Shown one piece after another: positions 1-7,393 of a stretch of DNA of 44,453 bases. The notes below the pieces were generated by a model. That model was not told the DNA's origin and did no database searches. It worked only from the letters and a program-made list of their open reading frames with translations. The stretch comes from Synergistaceae bacterium. Its GTDB lineage: Bacteria; Synergistota; Synergistia; Synergistales; Aminobacteriaceae. Positions within the stretch are counted from its first letter, which is position 1. Each line of letters opens with the position of its first letter. The position numbers were made by a program, and so were the translations under genes. The stretch is from positions 1 to 44,453 of the forward strand of contig JAFSKE010000055.1 in NCBI GenBank assembly GCA_017449135.1. Direction: 5' to 3'.

Positions 1-45
1 ATTCGCTAAACCTAACGCGGATATTTAACCCGAAGAAGAAAAAAT

Positions 46-90
46 CAATTTCCCCTCTCTCATGTAAAAGTGCGGGAGGGGAATTTTCAA
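46..90 (+). terminator. Hairpin terminator of an upstream gene
   Basis: The arms TTCCCCTC and GAGGGGAA enclose a loop of about 20 nt and are followed by TTTTC, which fits a Rho-independent terminator. A short reading frame ending in TAA at 26-28 could be the tail of the gene it serves, but too little of that gene is in the window to name it. Confidence 0.55.
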
Positions 91-100
91 ATTCAAAATC

Positions 101-517
101 ATGAACATCAAAAAAGCGTTTACCCTCGTTGAATTGTTGATAGTCGTATGTGTGATCGGAATTTTAGTTGCGATTATGGTACTCTCCGGCTCGCAGGCAA
201 CAACGACAGCGAAGGCCAATAATATATTAAACGACATGCGACACATCAGGGACGCCGCAAGAATGTATTTCTGGGACAATCCCGACATTTACAACGATCC
301 CGAAAAAGCGAATGACCCACCGAACATTAACGATTTAGGCGATTACATTGAAAGATTTGAAACGAAGGAAAAAATTTACAAGATAACACCCGATAATGGG
401 CAGTGGAAAGTCGAAGCAACGGTTGAAGATGAGGGAGTGCGGGAAAAAATTGTCCTAAAAGCGGCGAAAAATGAATTAACAGTTTCAGGGAATAGAATTT
501 TAATGCTTATCAAGTAA
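101..517 (+). CDS. Prepilin-like protein 1 (type IV pilin / pseudopilin N-terminus)
   Basis: A 138-residue protein with a class III signal sequence: a short basic leader (MNIKKA), then FTLVELLIVV and a hydrophobic helix to about residue 30. The conserved Glu at position 5 of the mature chain is the prepilin peptidase hallmark. Cleavage would fall between Ala6 and Phe7; Ala instead of the usual Gly at -1 is tolerated. After the helix come a segment rich in Ala, Asn and Asp (NNILNDMRHIRDAARMYFWDN) that resembles the other four prepilins here, and a variable C-terminal domain without a disulfide pair. It is the first of three consecutive prepilin genes. No pilus assembly ATPase, platform protein or prepilin peptidase is in the window, so whether it builds a pilus or a type II-like pseudopilus is open. 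The upstream ribosome site is weak. Confidence 0.8.
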   Translation: MNIKKAFTLVELLIVVCVIGILVAIMVLSGSQATTTAKANNILNDMRHIRDAARMYFWDNPDIYNDPEKANDPPNINDLGDYIERFETKEKIYKITPDNGQWKVEATVEDEGVREKIVLKAAKNELTVSGNRILMLIK

Positions 518-540
518 AAAAATTAGCATGTTGCGAAAAA

Positions 541-590
541 AAATTTCTCTGTAAAAGTTTATGATTACAGGGAAAAATTAATATTTTTGT
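541..590 (+). terminator. Terminator after prepilin 1
   Basis: TTTCTCTGTAA at 544-554 pairs with TTACAGGGAAA at 565-575 (11 bp with one G-U pair), followed by AT-rich sequence ending in a T run at 584-588. It lies immediately upstream of the repeated 32-bp element. Confidence 0.6.
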
Positions 591-614
591 AGTGGCAAAT
601 GTAGTGGCAAAAAT
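583..614 (+). repeat. 32-bp repeat containing two TGTAGTGGCAAA units (copy 1)
   Basis: Two direct 12-bp units, TGTAGTGGCAAA, lie back to back between ATTTT and AAT. The same 32 bases occur without mismatch on the opposite strand at 39306-39337. Both copies lie in intergenic DNA just downstream of a terminator. The ends (ATTTTTG and CAAAAAT) are themselves complementary. I do not recognise it as an IS end, a dif site or a known operator. Confidence 0.8.
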
Positions 615-651
615 AAAATTTGAAATTGAAATTTTGCAAGGTGAGAAAAAA

Positions 652-1185
652 ATGCGGAAACGTGGTTTTACATTACTTGAATTATTAATTGTGCTTGTAG
701 TGATAGGAATTTTGGGAATTACAATGATGATTGCAGGCGAAGAAATGTACGACTCGGCACGTGCAACGGAAGTAATTAGTAATCTCAAAATGTGGAAGAA
801 TGCGGCTCTTGCTTTTTACGCCGATAACCTCGAAGAATGTTCAAGATCGGATTTTAATTTCGGAGCTCCCGGAGTCAGAGAGAGAGTAATAAAATATCTC
901 AGTGTTGACGATAAATATCTCAAAAAACTTTCTACAAGTCTTGCCAAAATTCAGTATGAAACATTTCAGGCAGCAGACGGCACATGGTATATTTGGCATA
1001 ATGTCGGCAGAGGTGCAGGAAAAGTTGAGGGGAACATAAGAAGGGGATTAAAAGCAAAATTGGTTGACCGTGCAAAATCTGCGGGATTATTGAACGCAGA
1101 TGAAGATCAGAAAACAAAAAGCAAATCGGTTGATAGTAATACATTTTATCAGGGAGGCGGTTACGTTGCTGTCAAAGTACGTTAG
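652..1185 (+). CDS. Prepilin-like protein 2
   Basis: A 177-residue prepilin-like protein when started at the ATG at 652, which has the ribosome site AAGGTGAG 6 bases upstream; a longer in-frame start at 592 lies inside the 32-bp repeat and would put 20 residues before the leader, so I reject it. The leader MRKRG is followed by FTLLELLIVLVVIGIL, giving cleavage after Gly5 and Glu at mature position 5. The mature N-terminal helix continues into EVISNLKMWKNAALAFYADN, a block shared with its neighbours. The C-terminus ends VAVKVR, like VALQIR in the next gene. It is probably cotranscribed with the third prepilin gene 13 bp downstream. Role: a minor pilin or pseudopilin in the envelope; the partners are not visible. 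Confidence 0.82.
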   Translation: MRKRGFTLLELLIVLVVIGILGITMMIAGEEMYDSARATEVISNLKMWKNAALAFYADNLEECSRSDFNFGAPGVRERVIKYLSVDDKYLKKLSTSLAKIQYETFQAADGTWYIWHNVGRGAGKVEGNIRRGLKAKLVDRAKSAGLLNADEDQKTKSKSVDSNTFYQGGGYVAVKVR

Positions 1186-1198
1186 AGGTGAAGAAGGA

Positions 1199-1726
1199 AT
1201 GAAAAATAAAAAAGGTTTTACACTCGTTGAATTGCTGATTGTAATTGTAGTAATTGGAATTTTAGCGGCGATGATGATGTTTTCAAGCAAAGAAGCGATT
1301 AATTCCTCAAAAGTAACAAAATTAATTAACGATTTACAAATGGCAAAAAATGCCGCACTTGCATATTATGCCGATAATTATTCAGAATTTCGCATTACAC
1401 ACAACAAACAAATAGAAAAAGATAAAGTTATAAAATACATTCGTTCCAATATTCCAGATTGGGATAAATATACTTTTGTTGTTATTTTCTTTCAAAAAGA
1501 CGAAGTATCTCATTGGTTTGTACGTTATTCGGGAGGAGAACTGAATAATTCTGAATTTTGTAAAAAACTTGCAGGACATGCTGAAAAACAAAAACTGTGG
1601 GACGGTTCATTCAAAGATAATTTTGACAATTATAAGCAAGTCGATAACTTAACATTTGACGATGCTTATTTTAAGGATCGAATCTACAAATCAACTGCGA
1701 ACAGCGTAGCACTTCAAATAAGGTGA
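1199..1726 (+). CDS. Prepilin-like protein 3
   Basis: A 175-residue protein starting at the ATG at 1199, preceded by purine-rich GAGGTGAAGAAGGA; a longer in-frame start at 1100 overlaps the preceding gene and would bury the leader. The class III signal is MKNKKG, then FTLVELLIVIVVIGIL, with Glu at mature position 5. The following helix carries KLINDLQMAKNAALAYYADN, closely matching prepilin 2, so the pair probably arose by duplication. The C-terminal domain is lysine- and aspartate-rich with a few aromatics and two non-adjacent cysteines. Its TGA stop is part of the ribosome site (AGGTGAG) of the downstream Rpn gene, which implies translational coupling of a secreted prepilin with a cytoplasmic nuclease. 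Confidence 0.82.
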   Translation: MKNKKGFTLVELLIVIVVIGILAAMMMFSSKEAINSSKVTKLINDLQMAKNAALAYYADNYSEFRITHNKQIEKDKVIKYIRSNIPDWDKYTFVVIFFQKDEVSHWFVRYSGGELNNSEFCKKLAGHAEKQKLWDGSFKDNFDNYKQVDNLTFDDAYFKDRIYKSTANSVALQIR

Positions 1727-1730
1727 GAAA

Positions 1731-2609
1731 TTGAATACTAAAAAAATCATGATACAGGATTATCAACAAATATGGGAAAATTTAACGCTTTCAAATGATT
1801 TTTTGTTCGGAAAAATTATGAACGACAAAAAACTTTGTACTGAAATGATAAAGCGTATTTTGCCTGATATTGACATTGGAAAAATAAAACTTATTCAGTC
1901 TCAAAAATCTTCAAAAAGTACTTTTGATACAAGGGGAGTGCGTTTTGATGTTTATGCGAAATCAGATAACAAAAAAATATTTGATTGTGAAGTTCAGACA
2001 TCAGACAAAAAAGATTTACCCAGACGAACGAGGGCATATCATATAGTAATGGGGCTTGAGGCTCTTAACAAAAACATACTCAAAAAATCAGGTTCATATA
2101 ATGATTTGCCAGATGTATTTGTAATTTTCATTTGTACGTTTGATCCGTTCAATCAGGGGAGACATATTTATTCATTTTATAATAGGTGTAACGAGGACAT
2201 AAAGCTGAAACTAAATGACGGAGCTGCTACAATATTTCTAAATACTGAAGGTAAAATAGATGATGTGAGTCCTAAGTTAAAAGCGTTTTTGGATTTTATG
2301 AAGGGCGAACCTTCGGAAGAAGATTCATTTATTCAGGAACTTGATAAAAAATTATTTCAAGCGAAACAAAATTCAAGATGGAGGGAAGAATACATGTTAC
2401 TTTTAATGAGAGAACAGGAAAACAGAGCAGAGGCAATGGCGGAAGGCAGAGCTGAAGGATTAGCTGCAGGCAGAGTTGAAGGCAGGCTTATGGGAATACG
2501 GGAAGCTAATTTTGAAACGGCAAGACGATTACGTGAAATGGGAATGAACGATAACGATATTCACAGAGCAACCAATTTATCGCTTGAAGATTTAAGAACG
2601 ATTATTTAA
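1731..2609 (+). CDS. Rpn-family recombination-promoting nuclease / PD-(D/E)XK transposase-like protein
   Basis: A 292-residue protein of the Rpn (formerly YhgA/transposase_31-like) family; members are DNA endonucleases that stimulate RecA-independent recombination. The N-terminal LTLSNDFLFGKIM block and the nuclease core are clear: Asp73 in RFDVYAK and Glu87-Val-Gln89 in DCEVQ are the expected metal-binding D and ExQ residues. The C-terminal third carries the family's EGRAEGLAAGRVEGR repeats (about residues 240-260) and a helical tail. The TTG at 1731 is used as start because AAGGTGAG lies 5 bases before it; an ATG at 1749 is the alternative. It ends in an 18-bp convergent overlap with rdgB. 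A paralogue lies at 12731-13645, also next to prepilin genes. Confidence 0.85.
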   Translation: MNTKKIMIQDYQQIWENLTLSNDFLFGKIMNDKKLCTEMIKRILPDIDIGKIKLIQSQKSSKSTFDTRGVRFDVYAKSDNKKIFDCEVQTSDKKDLPRRTRAYHIVMGLEALNKNILKKSGSYNDLPDVFVIFICTFDPFNQGRHIYSFYNRCNEDIKLKLNDGAATIFLNTEGKIDDVSPKLKAFLDFMKGEPSEEDSFIQELDKKLFQAKQNSRWREEYMLLLMREQENRAEAMAEGRAEGLAAGRVEGRLMGIREANFETARRLREMGMNDNDIHRATNLSLEDLRTII

Positions 2610-3173
2610 CGTATCAAAAAATTTTTTCATTTTCCTGAACGCATTAGCCCTGTGGGAAATTGAATTTTTAATCTCAAAACCTAATTCCGCAAAAGTTTTT
2701 TCGTAACCGTCAGGAATAAATACGGGATCATATCCGAAACCGCCTAAGCCTTTGGGAGTTTCCGAAATTTTCCCGTAACAAAATCCTTCGCAAATTAAAA
2801 TAAATTCGTCAGGAACACACAAAGCAAGTGATGCGACAAATCTTGCGTTTCTGTTTTTGTTCCCTTCAAGTTTCGACAAAAGCCATGAAATTTTATTCTC
2901 ATCTTTTCCCGGAACTATTCGAGCCGAATATAAACCAGGTGCTCCGTCAAGAGCTTCAACTTCAAGTCCGCTGTCATCTGCAAGACATGGAAGCCCCGAT
3001 TTTTCCGCCCAGGTTTTAGCCTTTAACATTGCGTTTTCGGAATAAGTTTTCCCCGTTTCTTCGACAATTAAATCTGCAATTTCGGGAGCAAAAATTAATT
3101 TCCGTCCTGTTATAAATTCAAATTCTTTGTATTTCCCTTTGTTTGTTGTTGCAAGTAATAATTCTTTAATCAT
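2592..3173 (-). CDS. rdgB: XTP/dITP diphosphatase (RdgB/HAM1)
   Basis: A 193-residue, full-length inosine triphosphate pyrophosphatase. It hydrolyses dITP, XTP and ITP to the monophosphate and PPi in the cytoplasm, keeping deaminated purines out of DNA. Family blocks seen: LLLATTNKGKYKEF at the N-terminus (nucleotide binding), LADDSGLEVEALDGAPGLYS near residues 65-85 with the catalytic aspartate pair, GGFGYDPVF near 143-151, and SHRANAF near 172-178. The start ATG overlaps the upstream GerMN gene by 4 bp (ATGA), so the two are translationally coupled. It is the last gene of a minus-strand run that includes the amidase and GerMN gene. Confidence 0.95.
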   Translation of the reverse strand: MIKELLLATTNKGKYKEFEFITGRKLIFAPEIADLIVEETGKTYSENAMLKAKTWAEKSGLPCLADDSGLEVEALDGAPGLYSARIVPGKDENKISWLLSKLEGNKNRNARFVASLALCVPDEFILICEGFCYGKISETPKGLGGFGYDPVFIPDGYEKTFAELGFEIKNSISHRANAFRKMKKFFDTLNNRS

Positions 3174-3910
3174 GATTTATTCGGCATTTTCCAAGGAACT
3201 GAAAGATCAATTACTCCGCCTGATTTAGGAGGTTTTGAGTCGATTAAGAATCTTACTTGTGATAACGGCGAAAAATTTTCCTGCAATGTCCTCACAATTC
3301 CTGTTAATAATAATAAACTTTTTCGCTGACCTATGCTTTCAAGAGCAGAGACAAACTGCCCCGACATGTCCAAAAATGCTGTATCTGAAATTCTGAACAC
3401 GTGAAGCAGTTTTATTCTGTCGGCTCCGGGTATTCCGCTTAAAATCAAAATTGAATTTATTGCATCGCTGATATTATCTTCGGGAATACGAACGATAAAA
3501 TTTTGTCTCGTTTCGGCGATTGTGTCATCTTTAACGTGATACAAATTCAACGAAATCTGTTTTACTTCCGCTCCCGAATCAAATACTTCTTGAGCAATCC
3601 GTTCCTGTTCGCTTGACTCAAAGTTCGATAAATCTTCCTGATTTTCAATTCTGTTTTCAGGTTTCAATAATAATTTACGATTCATGAAATCAACGAACCA
3701 TGATGTTCCCAAATATCCCAATACGAAACACAATAAAATAATTCCCAGCCACGACAAAATTTTTAACAATAACGGAGCATGATTATTTTCGGGTTCCGGT
3801 TTAGTTTTTTGATGCTGTTGTCGTTTTAATGCTTCCTGCTGAGCCTGTCTGCGTCTCGAAACGGGTCTTTCGGATTGGCTTCTGCTCGCTGCACGTCTGA
3901 CTGTAGGCAA
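3170..3910 (-). CDS. GerMN domain-containing membrane-anchored protein
   Basis: A 246-residue protein with a basic, Gln/Arg-rich cytoplasmic N-terminus (1-45), one transmembrane helix (about 50-70) and an extracytoplasmic GerMN domain. The domain is recognisable by the ISLNLYHV strand, the regular spacing of SGIPGADRIKLLHVFRI, and the closing VRFLIDSKPP and GGVIDLS. GerMN domains occur in sporulation and germination proteins and, outside spore formers, beside cell-wall amidases; a peptidoglycan or amidase-accessory role is inferred from the neighbour. The start is TTG at 3908-3910, with AAGGAG about 10 bases upstream. It sits 21 bp downstream of the amidase gene and overlaps rdgB by 4 bp. Confidence 0.8.
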   Translation of the reverse strand: MPTVRRAASRSQSERPVSRRRQAQQEALKRQQHQKTKPEPENNHAPLLLKILSWLGIILLCFVLGYLGTSWFVDFMNRKLLLKPENRIENQEDLSNFESSEQERIAQEVFDSGAEVKQISLNLYHVKDDTIAETRQNFIVRIPEDNISDAINSILILSGIPGADRIKLLHVFRISDTAFLDMSGQFVSALESIGQRKSLLLLTGIVRTLQENFSPLSQVRFLIDSKPPKSGGVIDLSVPWKMPNKS

Positions 3911-3931
3911 AATTTTTCAACTCCTTAATAT

Positions 3932-5860
3932 TTATCTCAAATAATTTATAATTCCTTCTGACATTGCGTTTGCGATTTGCTGTTGATAGGCTGTTGTCGT
4001 TAATTTTTGAGATTCCGCAGCATTCGTAACAAATCCTGTCTCAAGCAACACCGCAGGCATTCCCGCACCTCTCAAAACAAAGAACGGAGCTTGGGCAACA
4101 CGTCTCATCGGTAAATTATTTCTGACTCCTGCATTGTATAATGCCGCCGCAAAATCTGTGCTTTCACTGATTTTATTATTTTGCTGCATATCGCCTAAAA
4201 TTTTTAATAACATTTCAGTTCGTCTGTCAACATTTTCAGAGTCCATTCCTTTACCTTCGACATATTCTCTGTTTTCAATTTTTGCTAAGTTCATAGCATC
4301 TTTATCTGTCGGGAGAGCCATAATGTAAATTTCAAAACCTGTCATTGATTTTTTCGACGGCAAAGCATTAACGTGAATACTGACGAATAAATCAGCGTTC
4401 TGTTCATTTGCGATGTCGGTACGTTCCTGCAACTTCAAATAAACGTCTGTCCTTCTCGTCATTACAACATTGTAGCCTCTTGCCAGCAAAACTTTTTCAA
4501 GTTCAAGACCAATTCCCAAATTTACGTTTTTCTCAGTAACTCCATTCGCCGAAGCCCCGGGATCTTTTCCGCCGTGACCGGGATCAATAACTATTGTTTT
4601 TCGTCCTGATCTTTGAGCGGCAGATTTACTCATCGGAATCGTTATAGCCTGTTGAGGAATCGTGTTTTGAGTTTGTTTTTTAGTTCCGTCGATTTTTATA
4701 ACGGGTTCAGATTTTTTAGTTGTTGTTTTAGTTGTCGATTTAGGCTGTACAGGTTGAACGGGCTGAACAGGAGTCTGAGTCTGTGCAACAGTTGTCTGAT
4801 TTTTAACGGGAGCAGTTCTGACTAAATTTACAGTTTCAGGGAAAAAGAAATCAAGAATAATGCGTCTTGGATTATTCAAAATAATTTTTTCGGCCTTAGA
4901 TATTCTGTCGGGTCTAAAAATAAATTCAAAACCTTCTGCCTGACGTTTTAATTCAGTTTTGATATTTGCGAACGGAGACTCTAAATTATGTGAACTTTCA
5001 AGGCTTGACGCAAACAAAACATGCAACGCCTTATCCGACATGTAAACCGTAGGATCTGCGTTTTCGTCGGCCATGATAACCGCACGAATTTTTTTGTGTT
5101 TACCCTCTTGAGATGTCCAGCGTATTCCATGAATCGTTCCGCTGAAATTTTCTTCTTCGTCAGGTTTTGAATCGCTTAACTTGAATGACTCATATCTCGG
5201 TTGAGATTTTGATTTAGTCTCTGATTTAGTTTGCGTTTGAGTTTGTGTTGAGGCTTGAACGGGCTGCTGTTGTTGTTGAGGTTCGATCTGCTTAACTGTT
5301 TTAACAGGCTCAACAGGTTTAGGAACAGGAATATTGACGGGAGTTTGAGCAACGGTTACAGGTTTTATCTCGGGCTCTGGTTCGGGTTCGTCAAAAGTTC
5401 CGAAATCAATTTCAGTCTTTGCAGCCGCTACAACTTTTCCGGAAATTTTTGTAAATCTTAATTTATTATTTTGTCCGCCGCCGATCGAATTTTGAAATAA
5501 CGCCGCAGCACTTAAAGAATCAACCCAGAATTTGCCGTTATCTTGAACAGGTGCAGACATTAAGGGAATTATTGAAAATCCGCTCCACGCAGCAGCAGAA
5601 TTATTTATGACTTTTAATTGAGTATTTCCCTTTGTCAATAATAATTCTTCGCCTGAATGTGAACTTGAAAATCCCAATAATCTCCCGACATCTTCAATAG
5701 GAACTAAAATTCCCGAATTATTTTCAATGGTCTGAACAGCACCGATATTTTTTGAGCCTCTGTATAACGCAGCGTCGGCAAAAGCTACCGAATAAAAAGC
5801 ACAAAAAATTAAAGCAGCCGAAAACAAAACTGCCGTGAAATGAATAAAAATCTTTCTCAT
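3932..5860 (-). CDS. N-acetylmuramoyl-L-alanine amidase (AMIN + Amidase_3)
   Basis: A 642-residue secreted peptidoglycan amidase that cuts the bond between N-acetylmuramic acid and the stem peptide. Order of parts: signal peptide to about residue 28 (VAFA/D); a copper-amine-oxidase-N-like or SH3-like envelope domain (about 30-135); a low-complexity Pro/Gln/Thr/Lys linker (about 160-235); an AMIN-type domain (about 240-345); a second linker; and the Amidase_3 catalytic domain (about 423-640). Zinc ligands and catalytic residues are visible: His in DPGHGG near 427, Glu in TEKN near 441, His in SIHVNA near 490, and Glu in LLETGF near 605. The insertion in the catalytic domain resembles the regulatory helix region of AmiC-type enzymes. 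It starts 9 bp after the cheW stop. Confidence 0.92.
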   Translation of the reverse strand: MRKIFIHFTAVLFSAALIFCAFYSVAFADAALYRGSKNIGAVQTIENNSGILVPIEDVGRLLGFSSSHSGEELLLTKGNTQLKVINNSAAAWSGFSIIPLMSAPVQDNGKFWVDSLSAAALFQNSIGGGQNNKLRFTKISGKVVAAAKTEIDFGTFDEPEPEPEIKPVTVAQTPVNIPVPKPVEPVKTVKQIEPQQQQQPVQASTQTQTQTKSETKSKSQPRYESFKLSDSKPDEEENFSGTIHGIRWTSQEGKHKKIRAVIMADENADPTVYMSDKALHVLFASSLESSHNLESPFANIKTELKRQAEGFEFIFRPDRISKAEKIILNNPRRIILDFFFPETVNLVRTAPVKNQTTVAQTQTPVQPVQPVQPKSTTKTTTKKSEPVIKIDGTKKQTQNTIPQQAITIPMSKSAAQRSGRKTIVIDPGHGGKDPGASANGVTEKNVNLGIGLELEKVLLARGYNVVMTRRTDVYLKLQERTDIANEQNADLFVSIHVNALPSKKSMTGFEIYIMALPTDKDAMNLAKIENREYVEGKGMDSENVDRRTEMLLKILGDMQQNNKISESTDFAAALYNAGVRNNLPMRRVAQAPFFVLRGAGMPAVLLETGFVTNAAESQKLTTTAYQQQIANAMSEGIINYLR

Positions 5861-5869
5861 AAATAAAAT

Positions 5870-6400
5870 CTATTCGCTGTCGTCCAAAATCTGATCTAAT
5901 TCAAACAAATTCGGAACGTCAAGCAATAATATTAATCTGTCATCGGCGGGCTTTGCTACCCATAAAACATAACGCCTGTCTATTGATGACGATAATTTTG
6001 TTGCTACTTCAAGCTGTGCGTCATAAATTGTCAAAACTTCACGGACTGAATTAACTATCATTCCGAACTGAACATCATTAACGGCAATAACAACAATTCT
6101 TGCTTCGTCAGTTAATTGATGACCTTCCATTCCGATTTTTAAGTGCATGTCGAAAACCGGAACGATTGTGCCTCGAAGATTTATAACGCCTCTGATATAA
6201 GCCGGAGCATTTGGGACTCTCGTAATAAACGAAGGAACTCTGACGATCTCACGAACGATATTAACGTCAACGCCAAAATTCTCACGCCCTAATGTGAAAA
6301 CTAAATTAATATGTTCCTCGCCTAATGATTCTACGTCTAAATCTCTGAAATCCTGATTAATTTCTTTTTTACCGGGTTCTAATTTCTGAATGTCTGCCAA
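5870..6400 (-). CDS. cheW: CheW-like chemotaxis coupling protein
   Basis: A 176-residue single-domain CheW scaffold that links chemoreceptors to the CheA kinase. After an acidic N-terminal tail of about 30 residues, the domain shows LVFTLGRENFGVDVNIVREI, then IRGVINLRGTIVPVFDM (the conserved NLRG strand), and VGVIVDSV-like FGMIVNSVREV. The start is TTG at 6398-6400, with GAGGAAG about 7 bases upstream. No cheA, receptor or cheY is in the window; its neighbours are an amidase and PTS genes, so it may serve a chemosensory array encoded elsewhere. Confidence 0.92.
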   Translation of the reverse strand: MADIQKLEPGKKEINQDFRDLDVESLGEEHINLVFTLGRENFGVDVNIVREIVRVPSFITRVPNAPAYIRGVINLRGTIVPVFDMHLKIGMEGHQLTDEARIVVIAVNDVQFGMIVNSVREVLTIYDAQLEVATKLSSSIDRRYVLWVAKPADDRLILLLDVPNLFELDQILDDSE

Positions 6401-6440
6401 AAAAATCTTCCTCGTTTTCTGTGTTAATCTTTAGAGTTTC

Positions 6441-6472
6441 ACCCCTCCGTCAGACTTAGCTGACAGAGAGGT
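6441..6472. repeat. REP-like palindromic element
   Basis: CCCCTCCGTCAG (6442-6453) pairs with CTGACAGAGAGG (6460-6471), 12 bp with two G-U pairs when read as minus-strand RNA, around a 6-base loop. It lies between the ROK gene and cheW. A decayed relative with the same outer bases (ACCCCTCCG...TGACAGAGGGG) lies at 36678-36708. This looks like a repetitive extragenic palindrome; it may also slow transcription between the two genes, but no T run follows on the minus strand. Confidence 0.6.
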
Positions 6473-6490
6473 TGATTAAAATAAAATTTC

Positions 6491-7393
6491 TTATTCTTCC
6501 AACATTGACATTTCAGCCAATTTGATTGCACCCATAACGCCCTGATTGCCGTTTAAGGCTGAAGGTGTTATGTAGCTGTTGATGTTTCGTAATTCTTTTG
6601 TGTCGATATAGTCATTGATATATTCGACAACATTTTTGCGGATCATCGGGAATAATTGTGCGTTACTCGTGACTCCTCCGCCAAGAATAATTTTTTGAGG
6701 GCTCAACGTCAAAATAATTGCGTACAATGCCTGTGCAATATATTTAGCTTCAAGTTCCCAGACTTCGGGCTTGTCAAGTAAATCTTTTGCTTCTTTTCCC
6801 CAACGTTCAGCGATTGCGACACCTGAGGCCATACCTTCAAAACATGCTCCGTGTGAAGGACAGCTTCCTTTGTAATCATCGCCGGGAATAATCTGCATTC
6901 TGATATGTCCTGCTTCGGGGTGTAACATTCCGTGTACAGGTTCGCCCGCAGAGATTGCACCCATTCCGATTCCGTTTCCGATTGTAACGTAAACTGCATC
7001 GGTTAAATCTTTCGCAGTTCCCCACGTAGTTTCTCCGAGCAAAGCTACATTAACGTCTAAGTCAATGGCAACAGGAATATTTAACGCTTCCTGCAAAGTT
7101 TTCAACATCGGATAATTTCTCCAGGCGACTTTAGGGGTGTTGAGAATGCTCCCGTAAGTTTTTGAACCTTCACGGAGATCAACGGGGCCGAAACAGGCGA
7201 CTCCGAGTGCTGAAATTTTTTCATCGTCAGACAATGAAGGATCGATTTTCGACTTGAAATATTCGATTACTTTCGGCATTGTTTCATTAGGCGTAGTCGT
7301 AGGAATTTTCATCTGATCGACAATCTGCCCTGCTTCATTTCCGACGGCACAAAACATTTTTGTTCCGCTGGTTTCTAATGCTCCATATAACAT
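6491..7393 (-). CDS. ROK-family sugar kinase (fructokinase-like)
   Basis: A 300-residue ROK kinase with a fructokinase-type signature; it would phosphorylate a hexose (fructose or glucose) with ATP in the cytoplasm. The N-terminal phosphate-binding strand has ETSGTKMFCAVGNE. The IDLDVNVALLGE segment near residues 106-117 holds the catalytic aspartate. The zinc-site region GHIRMQIIPGDDYKG then CPSHGACFEGMASG (about 160-190) matches the His/Cys pattern of the Bacillus-type fructokinases. LGGGV near 240 is the second glycine-rich element. Its ATG overlaps the ptsI stop by one base (TAATG), so it is the third gene of a ptsH-ptsI-ROK operon. No sugar-specific EII component is in the window. Confidence 0.85.
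   Translation of the reverse strand: MLYGALETSGTKMFCAVGNEAGQIVDQMKIPTTTPNETMPKVIEYFKSKIDPSLSDDEKISALGVACFGPVDLREGSKTYGSILNTPKVAWRNYPMLKTLQEALNIPVAIDLDVNVALLGETTWGTAKDLTDAVYVTIGNGIGMGAISAGEPVHGMLHPEAGHIRMQIIPGDDYKGSCPSHGACFEGMASGVAIAERWGKEAKDLLDKPEVWELEAKYIAQALYAIILTLSPQKIILGGGVTSNAQLFPMIRKNVVEYINDYIDTKELRNINSYITPSALNGNQGVMGAIKLAEMSMLEE

Noticed and set aside
592-651. N-terminal extension of prepilin 2 from the ATG at 592
   Set aside because: It lies in the 32-bp repeat and would put 20 residues before a standard prepilin leader; the ATG at 652 has the ribosome site.
1731-2609. Rpn genes as IS transposases with terminal inverted repeats
   Set aside because: No terminal inverted repeats or target duplications flank the first copy; the second has only the terminator repeat, in direct orientation.
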